From Synechococcus sp. PCC 7335 (lineage in GTDB: Bacteria; Cyanobacteriota; Cyanobacteriia; Phormidesmidales; Phormidesmidaceae): a stretch of 64,000 nucleotides of DNA. This document shows, one piece after another, positions 37,398-45,742 of this stretch (the stretch's first letter is position 1; every line of letters begins with the position of its first letter). The notes under the pieces are model-generated. The model made no database searches. It was not told where the DNA came from and saw only the letters and a list, made by a program, of their open reading frames with translations. The stretch is taken from assembly GCF_000155595.1 (NCBI RefSeq), contig NZ_DS989904.1:1147354-1211353 (forward strand). Direction: 5' to 3'. The translations under genes were made by a program, and so were the position numbers.

Positions 37398-38249
37398 ATG
37401 ATTGAGTTGCAGCAGAACCGCTACCTTTGGATACATTTCGCCGGGTTGGCGTTTGTTCCTCTGCTGCTGGATGTCTGCTTAGCAGGGCTTGCTTCGGCAG
37501 GGCCTGCTTTGCCTTTTCATGGGCAGTTCTGGGCGATCGCCCTAGTTGGAATCGTCCCCGCTTTAGCTATGCAGTGGTTCAAACCCTTCTACATTTTCAG
37601 TTTGCCACCTTCTGCTTTAAGTCCCGCTGCACTAAGTGAAGATCAGCGACGGTGTTTACAGATTTTTAAATCTTGGCAGATCAAAGCCTTATCAGTGATA
37701 GTGGCTATTTTCTCACTATGGCTATTGAAGCAGATCTACCTATTGCTGCCGCAGATTAGTCCGCTAATGACGCCAAACGCTGGATTGATTTGGGGCGCGA
37801 TCGCGTTTTTCATAGCTTCTAGCTTCATGCAAATTTCTATCAGTGCAGGAAGAGCGTTGCTAATTGGGCCAACGGCCTTAAAGCGAGTTCCTGCTGTAGA
37901 CGAAAGTGCGATCGCCACTGACTTTCTCATTCTAGGTATCCGGCTTAATCAACTCTTACCAGCGGTCCCTGACCCGCCAGCAACGGGGAAAATAGCCCTA
38001 GAGGAGATGGCTACAGAATTCGATAAAGAGATTCAAGCAGCTCATGAAACGACAGTGATAGCCGAACCGGATCAAACTTCTTCGGTAGAAGTACCAGGTG
38101 AAGACATACAGCCCTCTAATAGCGAACCGGCAGAAGTCCTAGAACCATCAGAACCATCAGTAGATGTAGAGTCGCCAGCGGATGAGGCTAGTGAAGTAGA
38201 AGTTGTCATTCCTGAAAGCCTTCCCCCTGAAGAAGGTTCATCACCATAG
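37398..38249 (+). CDS. Low-complexity-tail membrane protein
   Basis: A 283-residue cyanobacterial-type membrane protein of unknown function. Four hydrophobic segments are visible: LWIHFAGLAFVPLLLDVCLA, a second near FWAIALVGIVPALAMQWF, a third at ALSVIVAIFSLWLLKQIYLL and a fourth at GLIWGAIAFFIASSFMQ. After about residue 195 the protein becomes acidic and Pro/Ser/Glu-rich (EVLEPSEPSVDVES). It starts 25 bases after infB and is probably the last gene of that operon. Confidence 0.82.
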   Translation: MIELQQNRYLWIHFAGLAFVPLLLDVCLAGLASAGPALPFHGQFWAIALVGIVPALAMQWFKPFYIFSLPPSALSPAALSEDQRRCLQIFKSWQIKALSVIVAIFSLWLLKQIYLLLPQISPLMTPNAGLIWGAIAFFIASSFMQISISAGRALLIGPTALKRVPAVDESAIATDFLILGIRLNQLLPAVPDPPATGKIALEEMATEFDKEIQAAHETTVIAEPDQTSSVEVPGEDIQPSNSEPAEVLEPSEPSVDVESPADEASEVEVVIPESLPPEEGSSP

Positions 38250-38565
38250 TTGAATTTGGGCTCGGGTTAGCGCCCTCTCGAACACGAGAACTCCTTTGCC
38301 TCATAGGTAGAACAACTCTTGGAGATCTATAGTATGTACCGACTTCGTCTTCTTCGGGCCTAACAGATTCTGTCCAAGAGCAGTCGCTATTAGCGTGACC
38401 AGGAGTTGCTTTATGAGTGGAAGCTGAAGATTGCCTATATACTTTCTTCTGAATCATTTCGTTTGTTCTTAGATACCCCTTACTCTACCCTCACCAGCCC
38501 ATTACTTGTAGCTGGCATTCTTAAATCAATGAAGCAAACATATTGATTTCTAAAGGAGCCAACTC
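38250..38565. other. Upstream region of the repeat protein, with an 8-bp inverted repeat
   Basis: This spacer of 316 bases has no coding frame of note. AAATCAAT (38523-38530) and ATTGATTT (38542-38549) form an inverted repeat with an 11-base loop, ending just before AAGGAG of the next gene. In the RNA it would sit beside the ribosome binding site; in DNA it could be an operator. Confidence 0.55.
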
Positions 38566-39042
38566 ATGAAAACCCTATTCATTTCCACTCTTGCATTGAC
38601 TGCTGCTACATTAGTTCTCTCCCCTGTTGCCAATGCAGCCGAAGTTGTTTCTACTTCTGTCCAGCAACGTCGCCTAGAGGTGCTTGACACGCAAACCAAA
38701 GCGGTTGAAAACGTTCAAAAATCTCGTCTAGAGCACCTAGACAGCCAGACCAAGGCGACTGATAACGTTCAGACTACACGTTTGGAATTTCTCGACAATC
38801 AAACTAAAGCCGTTGGCGATATTCAGAAAGTTCGTCTAGAGCACCTAGATAGCCAAACTAAAGCGGTTGAAAACGTTCAAAAATCACGCCTTGAATTTCT
38901 AGACGACCAAACCAAAGCGGTTGAAGACGTTCAGACTACCCGACTAGAATTTCTCGACAACCAAACTAAAGCCGTTGGCGATATTCAAAAAGTCCGTCTA
39001 GAGCACCTAGATAGCCAAACTAAGGCCATTAACAACATTTAA
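38566..39042 (+). CDS. Small secreted protein made of seven 18-residue repeats
   Basis: A 158-residue protein. A clear signal peptide (LFISTLALTAATLVLSPVANA) is followed by about 12 residues and then seven copies of an 18-residue unit of the form RLExLDxQTKAVxxVQxx, the last one shortened. Units repeat in groups of three, distinguished by their ends (KS, TT, KV). The Leu, Val and Ala positions suggest a long amphipathic helix. There is no Cys and no catalytic motif. AAGGAG nine bases upstream supports the start and a terminator follows, so it is a monocistronic gene. I do not recognise the family; it may bind a surface, membrane or another helix. Confidence 0.82.
   Translation: MKTLFISTLALTAATLVLSPVANAAEVVSTSVQQRRLEVLDTQTKAVENVQKSRLEHLDSQTKATDNVQTTRLEFLDNQTKAVGDIQKVRLEHLDSQTKAVENVQKSRLEFLDDQTKAVEDVQTTRLEFLDNQTKAVGDIQKVRLEHLDSQTKAINNI
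38671..39039. repeat. 54-bp tandem array with a 162-bp higher-order period
   Basis: Seven 54-bp units start at 38671, 38725, 38779, 38833, 38887, 38941 and 38995. Units 1-3 and 4-6 are near copies of each other, so the array also has a 162-bp period. It keeps the reading frame throughout. Confidence 0.92.
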
Positions 39043-39106
39043 CATGCGCCCGCCACTCATTCCTGAACAATAGAATCGAATGACGCATTGTTGTGCTGAT
39101 GCCGTC

Positions 39107-39135
39107 AAAGCCTAGACCTTAGAAGTCTAGGCTTT
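39107..39135 (+). terminator. Hairpin terminator after the repeat protein
   Basis: AAAGCCTAGAC (39107-39117) pairs perfectly with GTCTAGGCTTT (39125-39135), with loop CTTAGAA. The T-run is short, but the hairpin stands between two convergent genes and could serve both. Confidence 0.8.
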
Positions 39136-39163
39136 CTAACGTGACCACTCTCGCTTCGATCAC

Positions 39164-40150
39164 TCACTCGGCTATCAGATACTTCAAATCCTCGATAAAG
39201 TTAGTGAAGAACTTTATAGCATCAACTTGCAAGGCAACCCAGGCATTTGAATTAGGCTTTGCGCACTGACGCGTATCTATTAAAGCTTGCCCTTTCGTCC
39301 ATTCGCCCTGGGTTTCGATTCGAATCTTCGCGCGTTGCATTACCAGCGTATCAGGATAGAAAAGATAGCCCAAGGTTGCCGCGTCGTGAATTAAAAAGCC
39401 TAACTCTCCGCTAGTTTCCCGATATTTCAGAGCGGTTTCAACCATGAATTGACAGAGCTGCACTATAAACCGAGCTAGCTGGCTGTGGGGATTTGGCTCA
39501 ATTACCGCCTTAGCCATCTCTTGAGTGAATACCAAATTTTGAGTTACATCTAAGGGCAATACAACAATATCATCGCGGCTATCAAATACCACCTGAGCGG
39601 CTTTAGGATTGAACCAAACGTTGAACTCTGCGATTGGTGTGACATTTCCTGAACAGTGAAATGCCCCTCCCATCACTACAACTTCCTTAGCTTGTTTAAG
39701 AATGCCGGGCTGTTTGATCTCAGCCGCAGCTAGATTGGTTAAGGGCCCAATAGCAACAATAGTAATAGTGCCGGGGTTGCTATTTAACTGTTCTATTAGT
39801 AATTCGTCAGCCATGATAGCAGACTCATAGTCGCTGGTTGACGGCGGTAGAATTCGAGATAAATTTCCCATACCGTCTGCTCCATGGATGTGAGCAGCAT
39901 CTTTTGAATCTTCTTGAATCAAAACCCCACGCCCCACAGGTATGTTAGAAAAACCAGTCAGTTCAAGGATTTGGTTGCTATTTCTAAAGGTTTGGTGAGC
40001 AGCGACGTTGCCTACTGCAGTGGTAATAGCAACTAGCTCAGCATGCTGTTGTCTAACCAAGCTCAGCGCCCACAGAATGGCAAAAATATCATCGCCGCCA
40101 GGGTCAGTGTCTATGATGATCTTGGTCGCTGCTATCGGAGATGGGGACAT
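39164..40150 (-). CDS. Nucleoside hydrolase (inosine-uridine preferring type)
   Basis: Hydrolyses ribonucleosides to base and ribose for salvage. The calcium-binding N-terminal cluster is DTDPGGDD, with the later family motifs VVMGGAFHCSGNVTPIAEFN, LPLDVTQNL and the His in IHDAATLGYL. The ATG at 40150 gives an N-terminus (MSPSPIAATKIIID) that enters the first strand directly, 328 residues long; the frame extends another 27 codons to 40231, which look unrelated to the family. Base specificity is not predictable. Confidence 0.92.
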   Translation of the reverse strand: MSPSPIAATKIIIDTDPGGDDIFAILWALSLVRQQHAELVAITTAVGNVAAHQTFRNSNQILELTGFSNIPVGRGVLIQEDSKDAAHIHGADGMGNLSRILPPSTSDYESAIMADELLIEQLNSNPGTITIVAIGPLTNLAAAEIKQPGILKQAKEVVVMGGAFHCSGNVTPIAEFNVWFNPKAAQVVFDSRDDIVVLPLDVTQNLVFTQEMAKAVIEPNPHSQLARFIVQLCQFMVETALKYRETSGELGFLIHDAATLGYLFYPDTLVMQRAKIRIETQGEWTKGQALIDTRQCAKPNSNAWVALQVDAIKFFTNFIEDLKYLIAE

Positions 40151-40540
40151 ATCAGAACTCTTAGTCTTTCCAAAGGCCGATGATACAACTATTCTTTTGT
40201 TAAGAAGTAGACTCGATCGACAGTAAGACAAATCAAGTGATCTTAAAGCCTTACTCTACAATGGGCCGAACTATATTTTTAGGACTCTTTCGGCGCCTGC
40301 TCCGTATAGGGGTTTCTACTACTTCTTAAGTCCAAGTCTGATAACCCTTATCTCCTTTGGATGAGAGCATTCGAATATCATAAGTCTCATACCAATTCTA
40401 CGACCTTAGTATGCGGTGATAGCTTTCACGCTTTCATCATTGCACCTTATGTGTGGGTATAGCTCCACTATTCGCTCAGTTAGACTATCTTTCAGATCGC
40501 TTTGATATTTCGATGGCGGTAGGTAGAATGATCTCTCCTA
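40151..40540. other. Spacer between the nucleoside hydrolase and a kinase pseudogene
   Basis: This 390-base spacer contains no supported gene. It should hold the nucleoside hydrolase promoter, but no clear -10/-35 pair was picked out. Confidence 0.45.
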
Positions 40541-41589
40541 TCATCTGTTTTCTACCTTTTCTCTAACTTCATGCTCTGATGATGAAGTAGATTTTTTCGA
40601 TGCACCTGCAACAACTGGAATCTGAACAATAAACTCACTACCTTGACTGACAATAGATCGACAAGATAGGTCGTCATGGTGCTTTTGGGAAATAATACTA
40701 TAGCTAATAGAAAGCCCCATTCCTGTTCCTTTCCCTATTGGTTTAGTCATGTAGAAAGTGTCAAAGATACGAGTTCGAACCTCGACTGGGATACCGAGGC
40801 CGTTGTCGATGATAGTAATCTCTACCTAGTCACATCTTTCTCTAGTAAAGCTAGAGGTGCGCAGCGAAATATGTCCCTGATAATTGTTCTGATGTCTTTC
40901 TGCTGCTTCCTTGCCTGCATCAACAGCGTTAGCCAAAAGATTCATAAACCGCCTGTTTTAGCAAGCCCGGGTAGCACTCTACAGAAGGCAGCGTTCCATA
41001 GTTCTTTCCTACAGTAATCGCTGGGCGTTCCGTTCCTTTTGCTAATCGATGCTTCAAGATCAGTAAAGTATCCTCTAACGCTTCGTGAATATTCACTGAC
41101 TTAGATCCTTGTTCATCAGATCGAGAAAAGTTCCTCAATGAAAGAACAATCTCTTTAATACGTTCAGAGCCCACCTGTGTGGATCTCAAAATCTTCGGTA
41201 AGCCCTCTTTATCAAAATTGATATCAGCTTCTGCAAGTCTGTTCAGTTAGCTCTTTTGACCACTGCTGTATTCCATTCCCGTACACTTCTTTTTATAGCT
41301 GGTAGGTCTTGCCAAACAAGAAGTCTATTGCCCGATCAGACTGATTGTCACGAATAAGTTTGAACGCATCGTTCTTCATATCAAAGAGTTTCAAGTTAGC
41401 GTCATTGATTTGGGCAGCATGGCGAGCGTAGGTATTTGGTGCTAGTTCAATGGCGTGGTTGATTGAATCTGTTAGAAGAGGTTCGTAGGTGTCGTAACGA
41501 TTTATTGAGTGCTGTAGAGACTCTGGAGTTGACAGTCTGAAGTTGCTATATAGATCTATATATGAGAGCTGCTCTTGAAGCTTTGACAT
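40541..41589 (-). pseudogene. Decayed sensor histidine kinase
   Basis: Reading from 41589 leftwards, 98 codons encode a helical sensor-like segment (SINHAIELAPNTYARHAAQ, LFDMKNDAFKLIRDNQSD). A TAA at 41293-41295 interrupts it, yet the same frame continues with kinase-linker-like sequence (KEVYGNGIQQWSKELTEQ). A frame jump and deletion near 41225-41245 then removes the H box. The text resumes with ILRSTQVGSERIKEIV and LSLRNFSRSDE, close to the four-GAF kinase (QRIREIVSSLRNFSRLDE). A frameshift near 40946-40950 splits the N box (FMNLLANAVDA), a TAG sits at 40826-40828, and the end encodes GKGTGMGLSIS. With at least four lesions and no phospho-His it cannot make an active kinase. Confidence 0.88.
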
Positions 41590-41639
41590 AGCGCTCTAGA
41601 CTTTTAAACAAGACTAAAGGTCTCTAGTCCATTTGCCTT

Positions 41640-41661
41640 CAATTTACGTTGTTGTAAATTG
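41640..41661. promoter_or_regulatory. Inverted repeat upstream of a small gene, possible operator
   Basis: CAATTTAC (41640-41647) and GTAAATTG (41654-41661) are a perfect 8-bp inverted repeat with a six-base spacer, and a third related half-site (TTACAATTTG) follows at 41671-41680. The repeat lies about 118 bases before the gene at 41779 and 50 bases before the decayed kinase. A regulator binding site is plausible but unproven. Confidence 0.5.
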
Positions 41662-41778
41662 TGGTTTTTCTTACAATTTGTGTTTGGTCCTTAAGCTAGG
41701 ATCAATAGATGAGAGGAGTGAGTCAATTCCACACTTGTTGCCCCAACGCCCCCTAAAAGCCCAAACTGGAGACCACCT

Positions 41779-41979
41779 ATGACAAATTCGTCATCTATCA
41801 GCTCAACTCATCCCGCACAACATACTGAGCTTTGGCAGAGTTTGAAGAGTGCGATCGCAAACAGCTCTGGTTTTCAAAGCTGGTACTCTGAGCAATCTAG
41901 CTCCCTAGTGACCGCTACGTCTACAGAAAATATGGTGCGACTGTACTTGCGTGAGACGTTAGAAACGTTAGCGTACTAA
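41779..41979 (+). CDS. Small hypothetical protein
   Basis: A 66-residue soluble protein (LWQSLKSAIANSSGFQSW and VRLYLRETLETLAY) with a GGAG ribosome binding site nine bases before the ATG. The Ser/Thr-rich N-terminus is followed by two probable helices. Codon use, the ribosome binding site and a terminator downstream favour a real gene. No function is recognised. Confidence 0.7.
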   Translation: MTNSSSISSTHPAQHTELWQSLKSAIANSSGFQSWYSEQSSSLVTATSTENMVRLYLRETLETLAY

Positions 41980-42017
41980 TTGGTTGCCGATACTTCCATT
42001 GCCCGTTTTTGATCTGA

Positions 42018-42075
42018 CTCAAACAACTCTTTTAATTTTAGTATTCTAAAACTTTGATCAGAAGAGTTTTTTGAG
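42018..42075. terminator. Bidirectional hairpin terminator between convergent genes
   Basis: CTCAAACAACTCTT (42018-42031) pairs with AAGAGTTTTTTGAG (42062-42075) with one mismatch, a 14-bp stem. The loop contains a second small stem (TTTTAG/CTAAAA). It lies between the small gene at 41779 and recR. Confidence 0.75.
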
Positions 42076-42131
42076 TTCTAGGCAGTTGTGAGGTCATCTT
42101 TAACTTGCCCAGGATGCTCCTCAAGCGCTGC

Positions 42132-42728
42132 TTAGGCGTCTAGCTCTCGACGGCCTTCTAACGCTCTAGCTAGCGTTACCTCGTCTGCATATTCTAAGTC
42201 ACCGCCCATAGGTAGCCCAAACGCGATCCGAGTGACTTTGGTGAATGGCTTCAGCAGCTGGCCAACATACAGCGTAGTTGTATCGCCTTCGATACTAGGA
42301 CTGATTGCTAAGATTGCCTCACTGATGCCTTCCCTATTTACTCTATGAACTAGCTGCCCTACATTCAGTTGTTCTGGGCCAATGCCATCCATTGGCGAAA
42401 TTAAGCCGCCGAGTACGTGATATCTTCCCTTGTATTCACGTGTCTTTTCTAGCGCAATCACATCTTTAGATTCGGCTACTACACAGATTGTATTGCGATC
42501 GCGCGACTGGGAACGGCAAATATTGCACACCGGCTCAGCTGATAGGTGAAAGCATTGTGAGCACTGGCCTACCTGATTTTTTGCGTCAATTAAAGCATTT
42601 GCTAACGCTCTGACCTCAGCTTCGGGCCGCTTCAGCATATGCATCGCTAGTCGCTGCGCTGATTTAGGTCCAATACCAGGCAGGCGTTGAAATTCTTCAA
42701 TCAATTTAGCTAAGGGGCGGGTGTAGAT
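42132..42728 (-). CDS. recR: Recombination protein RecR, with an unusual start
   Basis: Partner of RecF/RecO in gap repair. The conserved protein starts [20 protein letters not shown], then has the helix-hairpin-helix, a zinc finger (CSQCFHL...CNICRS) and the Toprim domain ([29 protein letters not shown]). The homologous region is about 198 residues, the normal RecR length. No ATG, GTG or TTG occurs at its beginning: the codon at 42728-42726 is ATC, seven bases after AGGAG (42740-42736). The open frame runs up to 42875, but that extension overlaps the preceding small gene and does not resemble RecR. An ATC start is proposed; a TTG about 87 bases upstream is the alternative. Confidence 0.9.
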   Translation of the reverse strand: MYTRPLAKLIEEFQRLPGIGPKSAQRLAMHMLKRPEAEVRALANALIDAKNQVGQCSQCFHLSAEPVCNICRSQSRDRNTICVVAESKDVIALEKTREYKGRYHVLGGLISPMDGIGPEQLNVGQLVHRVNREGISEAILAISPSIEGDTTTLYVGQLLKPFTKVTRIAFGLPMGGDLEYADEVTLARALEGRRELDA

Positions 42729-42789
42729 AGAAAGACTCCTAAGAAAGTATGAAGAACAAATCGTGAAGTTTTGAAGCTGATGGTTACAT

Positions 42790-43026
42790 CTACGATTCCT
42801 CAGCTTCAGTTTCAAGTTGTGCTGGGGGTGAGCCAACTTGTTCGCTTTTGCCACGAACCGGCGGTAGGCTATCAACTAGCCCCATTTCAAAAGCAGCATC
42901 AGGAAGCTGACCAGCTAGATATTTCCCAGGTTCAAATAGCCCGCTAGGGGTCATACACACTTGGCGAAGCTCGACAATCTCGGTTTCAGCAAATATTTCT
43001 CTAGATAAGCGGCGTTCGAGGGCCAT
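42790..43026 (-). CDS. Small hypothetical protein between raf1 and recR
   Basis: A 78-residue acidic protein ([21 protein letters not shown], then [17 protein letters not shown]) with an acidic, Glu-rich end. It starts nine bases after the raf1 stop and its end lies 62 bases from the proposed recR start, suggesting the order raf1, this gene, recR in one transcript. I do not recognise a family. Confidence 0.7.
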   Translation of the reverse strand: MALERRLSREIFAETEIVELRQVCMTPSGLFEPGKYLAGQLPDAAFEMGLVDSLPPVRGKSEQVGSPPAQLETEAEES

Positions 43027-43035
43027 ATCGTATCC

Positions 43036-44148
43036 TTATTCGTCTGTCTGCCAATACTCTTGAGTATAGTCCTCATCGAATATTTTCTTGGGACGCATGA
43101 TCAAAGCGAGCCCGCCCAAAATCTGGACGTCTGGCTGGGTTTCAAACCAGCTGATCTCTATTTTTCCATCTGCGTCAATGATGAAATAGCTAAATTCATC
43201 CCACTGGCGCTTAGCCCGATCGACTATTATCAGCACCTCTTCATCGTCATAGCCATCAGGTGGATTAGGCAGCTGTCCATACTTGGCGAGTAGGGCAATC
43301 GGATCTTCGGTCTTTAGAATGACTTGCCATCCAGGAACAGGCACCCAAGCGCCGGTTCCAGAAAATTTGACTAGTCCGAAGGCGTCTTCTGGTTCGACCA
43401 TCGGTACTTGTTTGTAGTCTGCTGTTGACAGCGGCATTCGGCCTGCTACTGGAACGATAACAGGTGAGTCGGCTTCGTTCTCTAGCCGGAAGATGGGCAG
43501 TCTAGGCGCAGCTTTTGACGATACCACTGTGAAGTCGATTAGTAGCTTTTCGATTTTGCTACGAGCGCTATCAGAGGTTGCAAATCGCAAACTCTGTGCA
43601 ATCAGCCGTGATCTCGCTTGCAAATCACTTTGCTGACGGGCTAAGCGCCAGTAGTAATAGGCAGCGGCGTCGCCCATGGTTTTCTCAAAGCCAGGGGGTG
43701 GCGTTTCGCTGTAGTAAAAGTCTCTAAGCCCTTTAACGATCTCTTTAACCTGCTCGCTATCTAGACCGTGGCTAAAGGCAAAATCAGCAGCGGTAGCGCG
43801 GCGCTCTTGAGGCAGAATTCTAAATTCGTAGAGGCTATCACTGCCTCTAGTTTGATAGTGGGTTGCGGTTTGCTCACTCACGCCACCCGCCAGCATAGAG
43901 TCAAAGACCTGAGCGGCGACGATTAGCTGGTTTTGCTGGATGGGCTCGAACCCAGTCGCCTCAAAAACGTCTTGAGGGCTCATCTTTGCTCTTTGCAGCC
44001 TCTGACAGGCTTTGCCCCAATCTACCCAGCTACCCTCTTTGCGTCGTAGCTTTTGAACGGTGCTTTGAATTTCCAGCTGATCTAGACTTTCTGGACTGTC
44101 AGGTTCGCCGGGTTTGGCGCTAGATGCGCTGGGGGGGTAAGCGGTCAT
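43036..44148 (-). CDS. raf1: RuBisCO accumulation factor 1
   Basis: Chaperone that assembles RbcL dimers before RbcS binding. The N-terminal alpha domain has EGSWVDWGKACQRLQRA and FEATGFEPIQQNQLIVAAQV; a helical middle includes DAAAYYYWRLARQQS; the C-terminal beta domain has FRLENEADSPVIVPVAGRMP and WVPVPGWQVILKTEDPIALL. The length of about 370 residues fits the family. The ATG at 44148 was preferred to the TTG at 44163 because it is the stronger codon, although no clear ribosome binding site is seen. No rbc gene lies in the window. Confidence 0.95.
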   Translation of the reverse strand: MTAYPPSASSAKPGEPDSPESLDQLEIQSTVQKLRRKEGSWVDWGKACQRLQRAKMSPQDVFEATGFEPIQQNQLIVAAQVFDSMLAGGVSEQTATHYQTRGSDSLYEFRILPQERRATAADFAFSHGLDSEQVKEIVKGLRDFYYSETPPPGFEKTMGDAAAYYYWRLARQQSDLQARSRLIAQSLRFATSDSARSKIEKLLIDFTVVSSKAAPRLPIFRLENEADSPVIVPVAGRMPLSTADYKQVPMVEPEDAFGLVKFSGTGAWVPVPGWQVILKTEDPIALLAKYGQLPNPPDGYDDEEVLIIVDRAKRQWDEFSYFIIDADGKIEISWFETQPDVQILGGLALIMRPKKIFDEDYTQEYWQTDE

Positions 44149-44267
44149 AGATGGTTGACGCAATTCTCGTTTCTACGTAATTATAGTAGTCTAAGCAAAT
44201 GTTCGGTTAAGCTGGTTTGCTTAATGACACAACCGCAAACAGTGGCTTAAGACGGACCGTAGAATAA

Positions 44268-44340
44268 GGGGCTATAGCGCAGCTGGTAGCGCACCTCAAT
44301 GGCATTGAGGGGGTCAGGAGTTCGAATCTCCTTAGCTCCA
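44268..44340 (+). tRNA. tRNA-Ala (anticodon GGC)
   Basis: A 73-base cloverleaf. GGGGCTA (44268-44274) pairs with TAGCTCC (44333-44339) and discriminator A follows. The anticodon stem CCTCA/TGAGG encloses loop ATGGCAT, giving anticodon GGC. The T arm is AGGAG-TTCGAAT-CTCCT. CCA is not encoded beyond the discriminator. Confidence 0.96.
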
Positions 44341-44517
44341 TTCATCTAAATATCTAAAGATTTCGCCTAAAGGTTTTGTTTAGCAAGGTCTTACTCTTGT
44401 AGATCTCACCACGTAGATCTCACTGATAAACTCAAGTCGAGTATGTAGAACCGGACGTGGAGAACTGTCGGTCGAGCTGTGTGTAGAGTGCTGCACTTGA
44501 GCAAGCGTATCCTTTGC

Positions 44518-45525
44518 TCATGACACGCCATACTGCTCTCTATACCAGTCTACAAATTTCTGAATGCCCACAGACAGTGGTGTCGAAGGCTTGAATCCAA
44601 CATCGTCCATTAGATCTTGTACATCGGCGTAGGTGACAGGGACATCGCCTGGCTGCATTGGCAGCATGATTTTCTCTGCTTTTTTGCCCATAGCCACCTC
44701 AATGGTGGTGATGAAGTCCATGAGCGTGACAGGGCTGTGATTGCCGATGTTGTAGATCTTGTAAGGAGCGTTGGTATCTTTATTCTCGGCAGCGGCTTCT
44801 GCTTTACTCAGTGGGGTCGGAGGACGATTCATAACTCTGATAATGCCCTCAACAACATCGTCTATGTAGGTAAAGTCGCGCTTCATTTTGCCATGGTTAT
44901 AGACATCGATTGAATTTCCTTTGGCGATCGCATCGACAAACTTAAAGTACGCCATATCTGGTCTGCCCCAAGGGCCATACACCGTGAAAAACCTCAGCCC
45001 CGTCATCGGTAAACCGTACAGGTGGCTATAGGCATGGGCCATCAACTCGTTCGACTTTTTGGTTGCGGCATAGAGTGAGACGGGATGGTCGACTCGGTCG
45101 TCTGTGGCAAAGGGGACTTTCTTGTTCTTGCCATAGACGGAGCTAGAGGAAGCAAAGACTAAATGACCCACCTTACTCTGACGACAGCCTTCTAAGATAT
45201 TGACAAAGCCCAACAGGTTGCTATCCGCGTATGCAAGTGGATTTTGTAAGGAGTAACGCACGCCTGCTTGGGCCGCTAAATGCACCACACACTCAAACGA
45301 ATGCTGTCCAAAAAGATCGCTCATAGCCGTGCGATCGCTAATGTCTATCTGTCCAAAGCTGAAGTTTGAAAACGGCTTAAGCTGAGCTAGTCTGCCCTCT
45401 TTCAAAGAGACGTCGTAATAATCATTCATGACATCTATGCCGTAGACTGACTTGCCTGCCTCTAAAAGCCTTAGTGATAGGTAGAACCCAATGAACCCGG
45501 CAGCGCCAGTTACAAGAATCGCCAT
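44518..45525 (-). CDS. UDP-glucuronate 4-epimerase-like NAD-dependent epimerase
   Basis: Extended SDR enzyme of 335 residues that probably interconverts UDP-glucuronate and UDP-galacturonate for surface polysaccharides. The NAD-binding start is LVTGAAGFIGFYL, followed by DVMNDYYDVSLKEGRL typical of CapI/LspL epimerases. The catalytic pair is YAATK with the upstream SSSSVYG, and FFTVYGPWGRPDMAYF is characteristic. It is transcribed alone between tRNA-Ala and pnp. Confidence 0.92.
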   Translation of the reverse strand: MAILVTGAAGFIGFYLSLRLLEAGKSVYGIDVMNDYYDVSLKEGRLAQLKPFSNFSFGQIDISDRTAMSDLFGQHSFECVVHLAAQAGVRYSLQNPLAYADSNLLGFVNILEGCRQSKVGHLVFASSSSVYGKNKKVPFATDDRVDHPVSLYAATKKSNELMAHAYSHLYGLPMTGLRFFTVYGPWGRPDMAYFKFVDAIAKGNSIDVYNHGKMKRDFTYIDDVVEGIIRVMNRPPTPLSKAEAAAENKDTNAPYKIYNIGNHSPVTLMDFITTIEVAMGKKAEKIMLPMQPGDVPVTYADVQDLMDDVGFKPSTPLSVGIQKFVDWYREQYGVS

Positions 45526-45742
45526 GTTGAGAAGATAGTAAAGGTCGGACTCTGATTAAACATTGTGACGTGACTCTACGAAAACGGTAGTCAAGTCTTT
45601 GTGAAGCAGTTAAACCCTCGTCATATCAAAGCAGATTGAGTTTTAGCCGCTTTCGTCACCGCAAGCGCAAGGCTTCGTCATCAGTGATACGATTGCCAAA
45701 GCACAAAATGAGAAAACTTAAAGAGAGTATAAGGACGCATCA

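Noticed and set aside
38671-39039. Regular repeats that could suggest a CRISPR array
   Set aside because: Units are directly adjacent without unique spacers, stay in one reading frame and encode a protein repeat with signal peptide.
41293-41589. 98-codon frame as an independent gene
   Set aside because: The same frame continues past the stop into kinase-linker sequence, so it is better read as the 5' part of a kinase pseudogene.
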